Assembly: GCA_015067885.1 (NCBI GenBank)
Contig: SVLO01000004.1
Span: forward strand, 62,001-126,000
Length of the DNA stretch: 64,000 bases
Source of the DNA: Oscillospiraceae bacterium
GTDB taxonomy: Bacteria > Bacillota > Clostridia > Oscillospirales > Oscillospiraceae
Direction: 5' to 3'
This document shows, piece after piece, positions 58,302-64,000 of the stretch. The position numbers were made by a program, and so were the translations under genes. The notes under the pieces are model-generated. The model did no database searches and was not told the origin of the DNA. It was given only the letters and a program-made list of their open reading frames with translations. Within the stretch, counting starts at the first letter, position 1; every line of letters begins with the position of its first letter.

Positions 58302-59666
58302 ATGTACTATCCCGAATTTGAAAATAATACGTTCCCGGAACCGCCCAGACCGTCCAAACCGCCCAAGCAGCCTAAGCGGGGCGGCTGGCTGAAGGTGGTA
58401 GCCCTTTGCCTGTGCTGCACCCTGCTGGGCGCGGCGGCGGGCCTTGGGGGCGGTTGGCTGGCGGCCAGCGCCATGACTCCCGAGCCGCAGCAGGCGCAGA
58501 CACCCGTCCAGCAGCAGACTCCGCAACAAACGCCGCAGCAGACGCCGGATTTTGACGCAATTCCCCCTGCCGTTGAACTGCCTGAGGGGCAGTTGTCTGC
58601 CGGTCAGGTCTATGCCGCCAACGTCAATGCCTGTGTGGGCATCACCGTGTCCACCACAACCAATATTTACGGCTATAAGACCACATCTGCGGCCACGGGT
58701 TCCGGCTTTGTGCTTACCGAGGATGGCTACATCATCACCAACCACCACGTGGTGGAGGAGGCGGCGAAAAATGCCTCCGTCCCCATTACGGTTTCCTTCC
58801 AAAATGGCAGCAGCTACACCGCCACGCTGGTGGGAAGCGAGGCGGACAACGACGTGGCTCTGCTGAAAATTCAGGCCCAGGGACTGCAGGCTGTGGTGCT
58901 GGGCGATTCGGACACGCTGACTGTTGGTGAGCCGGTCTACGCCATCGGCAACCCCCTGGGCGAGCTGACCTATACCCTGACCGATGGGTTGGTGTCCGCC
59001 CTGGACCGGGTGATCACCACCGGCAGCGGTAACGATGCCACCAGCATGAATATGCTGCAGACCAACTGTGCCATCAACCCCGGCAACTCCGGCGGCCCCC
59101 TGTTTAACAGCCGGGGCGAGGTGATCGGCATCACCACGGCAAAGATGTCCTCCAGCGGGTCCGAGACTTCGGTGGAGGGCTTGGGTTTTGCCATTCCCAT
59201 CAATGATGTCAAGCACATCATTTCCGATTTGATGGAGCATGGCCGCGTTACCGGAAAGCCCTATTTGGGCGTGACGGTGTCCAGTGTGACGGAGGAGGAC
59301 GCCAAGCGGTATAATCTGCCGGTGGGCGCCTATGTGGAAAGCGTGGAAGCCGGTTCCTGCGCGGAAAAGGCCGGCCTGCAGGTGGGCGACATCATCGTTG
59401 CCATGGACGATACCGTCATTACCACGCATTCCGCCCTGGTGGCCACCAAGGCGACCTATCGGGCGGGCGACACCGCGGTGCTGAAAGTGGTACGCAACCA
59501 GCAGGAGCTGGAGCTGCAGGTGACCTTTGATGAGGTGCCGGCCTCCGGCACGCAGCAAACGCCCGCCACCGAAAACCCCAACAGCGGCAATCCCTACTAT
59601 GAGGAATTCCCCTGGGAGGCGTTTGGCGATGCCTTCGGCTTCCCCTTCGGCGGCTTCCTTTGGTAA
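58302..59666 (+). CDS. HtrA/DegP-like serine protease with one PDZ domain
   Basis: A 454-residue membrane-anchored protease. A Pro-rich cytoplasmic N-terminus (about 1-28) is followed by one membrane helix (about 30-58) and a Gln/Thr/Pro-rich linker. The trypsin-like domain has catalytic His149 (TNHHVVEEA), Asp184 (DNDVALLKI) and Ser263 (NPGNSGGPLFN). One PDZ domain spans about 310-410. It degrades or refolds damaged exported proteins. The ATG at 58302 has AAGGAG upstream; a GTG three codons earlier overlaps that site. Confidence 0.95.
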   Translation: MYYPEFENNTFPEPPRPSKPPKQPKRGGWLKVVALCLCCTLLGAAAGLGGGWLAASAMTPEPQQAQTPVQQQTPQQTPQQTPDFDAIPPAVELPEGQLSAGQVYAANVNACVGITVSTTTNIYGYKTTSAATGSGFVLTEDGYIITNHHVVEEAAKNASVPITVSFQNGSSYTATLVGSEADNDVALLKIQAQGLQAVVLGDSDTLTVGEPVYAIGNPLGELTYTLTDGLVSALDRVITTGSGNDATSMNMLQTNCAINPGNSGGPLFNSRGEVIGITTAKMSSSGSETSVEGLGFAIPINDVKHIISDLMEHGRVTGKPYLGVTVSSVTEEDAKRYNLPVGAYVESVEAGSCAEKAGLQVGDIIVAMDDTVITTHSALVATKATYRAGDTAVLKVVRNQQELELQVTFDEVPASGTQQTPATENPNSGNPYYEEFPWEAFGDAFGFPFGGFLW

Positions 59667-59670
59667 ATGA

Positions 59671-59705
59671 AAAAAGATGCGGCGCCGTAGGCGCCGCATC
59701 TTTTT
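59671..59705. terminator. Bidirectional terminator between the HtrA gene and mntP
   Basis: AAAAAGATGCGGCGCC pairs perfectly with GGCGCCGCATCTTTTT around GTA, between convergent genes. Confidence 0.93.
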
Positions 59706-59711
59706 GTTGTG

Positions 59712-60308
59712 TCAGAAGAAGAGATGCTCGATCAGGATCTTCAGACCGATCGCGATGAGGACCAGGCCACCCACCAACTCTGCCCGCTTTTGAAACAGGC
59801 AGCCGAGCCGTTTGCCCAGCACGCCGCCCACATAGGACAGGGCGAAGGCCACCACGCCGATGACGCAGCAGGCCAGCATGATGTCGATATACGGCCGGGT
59901 GGTGATGTCGAAGCGGCCCGCGGCACTGTCGATGGCGATGGACACGCCGCCGGCCATAGCGTCGATGGAGGTGGCGATGGCCAGCAGGCAGAGGCGCCGG
60001 GCGCTGAGGTCGGCCGAACCGGTCTCGCAGGTCTTGTCGAAGGATCCCCACACCATTTTGCCGCCGATAAAGGCCAGCAGGCCGAAGGCGATGAAGTGGT
60101 CGAAGGCCTCGATATACTGGCTCATGCCGGTGGCCAGCAGCCAGCCCAGCAGGGGCATGACAAACTGAAAGGCGCCAAACCAGGCTCCGATCTTCAGCGC
60201 GTCGCGCTTGCGGAAGGCGGGAGTGGCGATGGCGGTGGAGGTGGCCACGGCAAAGGCGTCCACAGCGAAGCTGAGAGCCATGAGAAAAACATAGAGCAAA
60301 AAGAACAC
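59712..60308 (-). CDS. mntP: Manganese efflux pump MntP
   Basis: A 198-residue, six-helix membrane protein with the two family repeats: MALSFAVDAFAVATSTAIA near the N-terminus and IATSIDAMAGGVSIAI in the middle. The two conserved Asp residues in DAF and DAM line the transport path. It exports Mn2+ under excess. No yybP-ykoY manganese riboswitch was recognised upstream, where the GH26-like gene ends 11 bp away. Confidence 0.93.
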   Translation of the reverse strand: MFFLLYVFLMALSFAVDAFAVATSTAIATPAFRKRDALKIGAWFGAFQFVMPLLGWLLATGMSQYIEAFDHFIAFGLLAFIGGKMVWGSFDKTCETGSADLSARRLCLLAIATSIDAMAGGVSIAIDSAAGRFDITTRPYIDIMLACCVIGVVAFALSYVGGVLGKRLGCLFQKRAELVGGLVLIAIGLKILIEHLFF

Positions 60309-60319
60309 CAGGCTTTCGT

Positions 60320-62116
60320 TTAATCTGCAAATTGCGCCTTCAGGCCGCGGCGGAAGGCGTCCAACGTTTCGGGGGTCTCGTCCAGCCAGTAGGTGCGGGC
60401 GGGGGTGCCGCCGCTGGAGTCGTCAAAGTCGGCAAAGCTGAACCACACCGCCATACGGATGTTGGGGTAGTCGTGGATGTGTTCAAACATATTGTCTATC
60501 CACGCCACCTTGTCCCCGCCGATGCCGCTGGAGGCAAACTCTGTGATGATCCACGGGAACTGGCCGAAGTGGGGGTAGTACTCGTCCCAGATCTGGTCGT
60601 AAATGACGTCGAACTCCCGCCATTCCTCCGCCCACTTGGTGTAGTAGGTGCCGTTGTTGTAGCCGGTGACACCGATGAGGTGGACGTACTCGTTGCCGGG
60701 GTAGTAGGCCAGGGAGTTGTTCCAATCGGAGGGAGGCGCCTGCCGGTCGTGGGGGTTGAAGATCCACAGGCAGTTGTCCACGCCCTCCTCCTCAAAAATG
60801 CGCCAAATGCGCTGCCACACGGCGGTGAAGATGCGGGGGTCGGACAGGTTGACCACGCCGCCGTAGCTGGTCCAGTCGGAGTTCATCTCGTTATTCAGCC
60901 GGAACAGGAAGGGGTGGCCGAAGGCCTTGGCATCCCGGGCCCATTGGCGAAGCTCCTCGTCCATGTTGCCCCTGTAGATCTCCAGCAGGGGAGATTTTGC
61001 GAACATATCCATGTTGTTGTTGTCGGTCAGCTGCAGGGTCAGCTCCACAAGCCGCCCGGCCTCGTAATTTTCCTGCATGACCTCGGTGGGGAAGTCGTGA
61101 GTGGGGAAGTGGCGGTAGTAGAGGACCAGGGGGAAGGTGTAGTCCAGATCCTGCTCCATCTGAGTCAGTTTATTGTCAAAACCGCTCTCGTAGAAGTCCT
61201 GCATGAAGATACCCCACTGCATGGGGGCGTCGAAATCGTACAGGGAATCGTAGAGCGCCTGGGTTTCCGGGGACAGCTCGCCGTCCTCCCGGACGACGGG
61301 GGCGTAGTCGGTGTTGTAAACGGCGGTGCCGAGAGGGTCGAAAATCCGGGCGTTCCGGGTCAGTTCCCACAGCTCGTCCAGTACGGCATCGCCTTGCCGG
61401 TAGCGGAACATAACCTGCAGATACTCCCGGCTGGAGGTGAAGTAGGTGATGTAGAGGTAGCCGTCGTAGACGTCGTCGGGGAAGTCGTGGACCTGGGCCA
61501 GCACGAATCGGGCGTTGATCGCCTCGTCCATAGCCGAGGTGACGGTAACGCCATTGTTCTGCTGCCAGGTTTCGCTCATCAAAAAGCGGTGTTCGTAGTG
61601 GTCCACGTAGTCGGCCACGGTGGTGTCGTTGAAAATGCCGGGCAGGAAAGTGGACAGCTCAAAGGTGACCACGTCCTTCATGCTCTGATAGTCGGCCTTT
61701 TCCCGGGAGATGGTCACGTCGAACCCGTCCCCCTGGCCGTAGACGTACAGGGGGCTGAGGGAGAAATCGAACTGCATCCCGGCGGGGAAGTCAAGCTGAT
61801 AGCCGTGGGTATAGTTCACCAAGCGGGTGATACGGTCGTCTTCATAGACCCGCTTGCAGTCGGTGTCGGGAGAGGGGGTACCGTCAGCCAATTGGCCGTT
61901 TTCATACAGAGATACCCGCAAGGTGTCCGGGTTCAGGCCGGCGGTCTCCCGGGCCTCGTCGGCGGTGGTCAGGCCCAGCACCTCGTACTTCAGCGCCCGC
62001 TTGATGGGCAGAATGTAGGGGTTTTGGGAGGAGGCGAACTCCCACACGCAGGCCACCAGGCCAAGGATCAGCAGCGTCAGCAGCAGTTTCAACCACAGGG
62101 GTTTTTGCTTTTTCAT
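60320..62116 (-). CDS. GH26-like glycoside hydrolase, membrane-attached
   Basis: A 598-residue protein. A basic start and hydrophobic segment (about 8-22) end in LVAC, a possible lipobox with Cys23. An unassigned region (about 45-300) precedes a TIM-barrel domain (about 300-598). FRLNNEMNSDW fits the GH26 acid/base Glu410 and WIITEFASSG the nucleophile Glu526. GH26 members cut beta-mannans or related glucans; the substrate is not predicted. The ATG at 62114-62116 has CGGAGG upstream; it lies 11 bp below a small lipoprotein gene. Confidence 0.86.
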   Translation of the reverse strand: MKKQKPLWLKLLLTLLILGLVACVWEFASSQNPYILPIKRALKYEVLGLTTADEARETAGLNPDTLRVSLYENGQLADGTPSPDTDCKRVYEDDRITRLVNYTHGYQLDFPAGMQFDFSLSPLYVYGQGDGFDVTISREKADYQSMKDVVTFELSTFLPGIFNDTTVADYVDHYEHRFLMSETWQQNNGVTVTSAMDEAINARFVLAQVHDFPDDVYDGYLYITYFTSSREYLQVMFRYRQGDAVLDELWELTRNARIFDPLGTAVYNTDYAPVVREDGELSPETQALYDSLYDFDAPMQWGIFMQDFYESGFDNKLTQMEQDLDYTFPLVLYYRHFPTHDFPTEVMQENYEAGRLVELTLQLTDNNNMDMFAKSPLLEIYRGNMDEELRQWARDAKAFGHPFLFRLNNEMNSDWTSYGGVVNLSDPRIFTAVWQRIWRIFEEEGVDNCLWIFNPHDRQAPPSDWNNSLAYYPGNEYVHLIGVTGYNNGTYYTKWAEEWREFDVIYDQIWDEYYPHFGQFPWIITEFASSGIGGDKVAWIDNMFEHIHDYPNIRMAVWFSFADFDDSSGGTPARTYWLDETPETLDAFRRGLKAQFAD

Positions 62117-62127
62117 AGTGGCCTCCG

Positions 62128-62736
62128 TTAATAATAGAAGTAGCCGGAAGAGGAGAAGAAGGCGGAGCCGGTCTCGGAACTCCACAGGGCGTAGCAATCC
62201 AAGGTTTCGGGGGGCGTGTCCTGCCACAGTCCGGGCCACCAGGACAGCATCTCGTCACTGAGAGTCGCCACGGGGGTGTCGGGGGAGTAGAGGATAAACT
62301 CTTCGGCAACGGTCTCTTCCTCATAAATGTACAGACCGATGGGTTCGGAGTAGATGTATCGAATTCCGTCCTCCAGCTTCATGCGGCCGGCCGCGGTTTC
62401 GCAGGTGAGGTCCACCAGGCGCAGGGGAGTGGCGTTGGGATCGGTGGTGGGCAGCGCCTCAAACCGGCCGGAGAAGTCGCACAGATAGACCGTGCCGTCG
62501 GGGTAGCCGTAGCCGGCGTCGCCCATGTCGCTGTCGGAGTGCTGGCCGGTGAAGGTCCCGTCGGGGTGCAGCAGCAGGATGGTGCGCCAGCCGCCGGCGC
62601 CGCTGGAAAATATCATTTCCATGGTGTAGTCACCGGGCAGCGTGGAAGGCTGCTCGCCCATTGGGGTCGGGATACAGGCGGTCGTCAGCAGGCACAACAC
62701 AGCGGCAACCAAAAGGATGGACAGTTTCTTTCTCAT
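62128..62736 (-). CDS. Small lipoprotein of unknown function upstream of the GH26-like gene
   Basis: A 202-residue lipoprotein that I do not recognise. The signal peptide ends in TTAC, Cys21, followed by a mostly beta-looking domain with GGWRTILLLHPDGTFTGQHSD, a lipocalin-like or calycin-like pattern, and a Tyr/Phe-rich end. The start at 62734-62736 (MRKKLSI) has AAGGAG upstream; the frame stays open further into the tadA region but without support. It is 11 bp from the GH26-like gene, so the two probably form an operon. Confidence 0.82.
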   Translation of the reverse strand: MRKKLSILLVAAVLCLLTTACIPTPMGEQPSTLPGDYTMEMIFSSGAGGWRTILLLHPDGTFTGQHSDSDMGDAGYGYPDGTVYLCDFSGRFEALPTTDPNATPLRLVDLTCETAAGRMKLEDGIRYIYSEPIGLYIYEEETVAEEFILYSPDTPVATLSDEMLSWWPGLWQDTPPETLDCYALWSSETGSAFFSSSGYFYY

Positions 62737-62860
62737 ATAGACCACTCCTTGAGCGATGATACAAATATTATACATAGTTGTCGGGTCGATTGCAACGAAA
62801 AAAGAACTTGAAGCCCGGCGGCCGATGGAGTAAACTGGAGAAAAGAAACGAGGTGGGAGC

Positions 62861-63304
62861 ATGAACCACGAGGAATATATGCGCCGGGCCATGGTCCTGG
62901 CGGAGCAGGCTGCGAAAGAGGGTGACGTACCCGTGGGCTGCGTCATCGTCAAGGACGGCGAAATTGTGGGCGAGGGCCGCAACCGGCGGGAGGAACACGG
63001 CGACGCCACCGCCCACGCGGAGCTGGAGGCCATCCGGGACGCCTGCGAAAAGCTGGGCTCCTGGCGGCTGCACGGCTGCACCATGTATGTGACATTGGAA
63101 CCCTGCCCCATGTGCGCCGGAGGTATCATCAACTCCCGCATGGAAACGGTACGTTACGGCGCGAAAGATGACAAGGCCGGGGCCTGCGGCTCGGTGCTGA
63201 ATTTGTTTGAGGAGCGGTTCAACCATAAGCCGCGGCTGTACGGCGGCCTGCTGGAGGGTGAGTGTGCCGAACAGCTGCAGGCGTTTTTTGAAACGTTGCG
63301 ATAA
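62861..63304 (+). CDS. tadA: tRNA-specific adenosine deaminase
   Basis: A 147-residue zinc deaminase. The metal and proton-shuttle motif AHAELEAI contains His52 and Glu54, and PCPMCAG has Cys82 and Cys85. It converts A34 of tRNA-Arg(ACG) to inosine. MDDxxMxxAL-like MNHEEYMRRAMVLAEQAA is the typical start. GAGGTGGGAG precedes the ATG. Followed by hairpins and a spore-germination gene. Confidence 0.96.
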   Translation: MNHEEYMRRAMVLAEQAAKEGDVPVGCVIVKDGEIVGEGRNRREEHGDATAHAELEAIRDACEKLGSWRLHGCTMYVTLEPCPMCAGGIINSRMETVRYGAKDDKAGACGSVLNLFEERFNHKPRLYGGLLEGECAEQLQAFFETLR

Positions 63305-63316
63305 AGATAAAAAACA

Positions 63317-63344
63317 CCGCCCGGGAGGAATTCCTCCCGGGCGG
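63317..63344 (-). terminator. Perfect palindrome after tadA, terminator-like on the minus strand
   Basis: CCGCCCGGGAGGAA and TTCCTCCCGGGCGG form a perfect 28-bp palindrome. On the minus strand it is followed by TGTTTTTTATC; on the plus strand there is no T-run. No minus-strand gene reads into it, so its role is unclear. Confidence 0.6.
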
Positions 63345-63390
63345 CCTCGACGCCCCGCAGGCCGCCCCGACAACATAATTGAAGCATCGG

Positions 63391-63421
63391 AATACCGGAG
63401 CGGTTGCTCCGGTATATTTTT
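63391..63421 (+). terminator. Terminator upstream of the germination gene
   Basis: ATACCGGAGC and GCTCCGGTAT form a perfect stem around GGTT, followed by ATTTTTTTG. It probably ends the tadA transcript. Confidence 0.88.
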
Positions 63422-63460
63422 TTGCCTGTTTGGCAGAATAAGGCCAAAGAGGTGGTAATC

Positions 63461-64000
63461 GTGGGACTGTTTCAAAAGCCGGAGGGAACGCCGCACCCTC
63501 TGCCCGAACCCCGCTGGGCGCAGCCGGTGACGGCGGACGGCCTGCAGGCGGTATACAGAGAGAACGGGGACTTTCGCCGCCGGACGGTGTGGGCGGGTGA
63601 GCGGGAGCTGACTCTGTGCTACATCGAGGGGCTTGTCCGGCTGGAGCGGGTGAGCGACTACATTTTGCGTCCTTTGGCCCAGGATGGGCGGCTGTGCGGG
63701 GTTGCGGAGGCGGAGCTGCCCGCCCTGCTGCAAAAGAGCGTGCTTTATAATGTAGTGACTCAGTCCTGTCAAAGCATGGACAAGCTGGTGGCCGACCTGA
63801 CCATGGGCTGGTGCGTCCTGTTTCTGCCGGGCGGTGATGTGCTGGAGCTGTTCGTGGGGGCGGAGGACCGCCGCTCGGTGGGTGAGCCGGACAATGAGCC
63901 GGCGGCCAAGGGGGCCAGGGACTCCTTTGTGGAGAATATCCGGGCCAACACCGCCATGGTGCGCCGCCGGGTGCGGGTGCCGGAGCTGCGTATGAGGGAA
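63461..64000 (+). CDS. GerA-family spore germination protein, N-terminal part (runs off the window)
   Basis: The first 180 codons of a GerA/GerKA-type germinant-receptor A subunit. Visible family features are CYIEGLVRLERVSDYILRPL, QSMDKLVADLTMGWCVLFL and the block EPAAKGARDSFVENIRANTAMVRRRVRVPELRMRE, which corresponds to GPREGFVEnlrtNtaLIRRR. The protein is a membrane subunit of the receptor that senses nutrients in the dormant spore; the membrane part lies beyond the window. Start GTG at 63461 with AGAGGTGG upstream. It fits spoIIP nearby. Confidence 0.88.
   Translation, partial: MGLFQKPEGTPHPLPEPRWAQPVTADGLQAVYRENGDFRRRTVWAGERELTLCYIEGLVRLERVSDYILRPLAQDGRLCGVAEAELPALLQKSVLYNVVTQSCQSMDKLVADLTMGWCVLFLPGGDVLELFVGAEDRRSVGEPDNEPAAKGARDSFVENIRANTAMVRRRVRVPELRMRE

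Noticed and set aside
60309-60319. Manganese (yybP-ykoY) riboswitch upstream of mntP.
   Set aside because: The gap to the upstream gene is only 11 bp and no aptamer sequence was seen.
62737-63141. Upstream extension of the small lipoprotein gene.
   Set aside because: It overlaps tadA on the other strand and would bury the clear lipoprotein signal peptide inside the protein.

Overview
The window carries the replication-origin region of a GC-rich, Gram-positive, endospore-forming anaerobe. Sporulation and germination genes (spoIIP, a GerA-type subunit), YaaT/RicT, DarA, a YlmH-like protein and an RbsA-type purine importer place it in the Firmicutes. The gene set and the dispersed GTAGGGGCG repeats suggest class Clostridia, probably the Oscillospiraceae. 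The family assignment is inference; no rRNA is present to confirm it.

Left end to about 10.4 kb. The classic origin neighbourhood is laid out in two directions. On the minus strand run dnaA, dnaN, an S4-domain gene, recF, remB and the first codons of gyrB. On the plus strand, diverging from dnaA, run rpmH, rnpA, yidD, yidC, jag, a c-di-AMP receptor (darA), holB and ricT. The dnaA-dnaN gap holds a cluster of DnaA boxes and is the best oriC candidate.

10.8 to 30.2 kb is almost wholly minus strand. It holds aspS and hisS behind a T-box leader whose apparent specifier is Asp (GAC), then mgsA with a MinD-like ATPase, rsmG, mscL, serS, a parAB pair with three parS sites and a Noc-like second ParB. 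Next come a cobalamin-riboswitch operon encoding a membrane-anchored DUF4430 protein and an ECF S-component-like protein, then thiolase, pth, prs, a stand-alone GlmU acetyltransferase domain and proC-proB-proA.

30.3 to 42.6 kb is mostly plus strand. A YtrA-type GntR regulator with its palindromic operator leads an ABC transporter operon. Mfd, a PrsA-like foldase lipoprotein and a Ca2+-type P-ATPase follow. A small XRE regulator diverges from a 47-residue protein across a 9-bp inverted repeat.

42.7 to 52.6 kb (minus) holds a BMP-type purine nucleoside importer (lipoprotein, double ATPase, two permeases) next to xpt, then a DUF896 protein, a YlmH-like S4 protein, a DUF1846 protein and a degenerate histidine-kinase-like protein.

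52.8 to 64 kb holds gapA, an orphan membrane protein with a strong promoter, a secreted metallo-beta-lactamase-fold lipoprotein, spoIIP, an AI-2E family permease, an HtrA-type protease, mntP, a GH26-like glycosidase with a small lipoprotein, tadA and the start of a GerA-type germination gene.

The main points for a second look are the B12-riboswitch DUF4430/S-component pair, a parS site buried inside a transcription terminator, the truncated GlmU, the C-terminal GIIGGADGPTAI motif on an ABC permease, and several families of dispersed palindromic repeats that have entered operons. No tRNA, rRNA, insertion-sequence transposase, prophage or CRISPR array was recognised.
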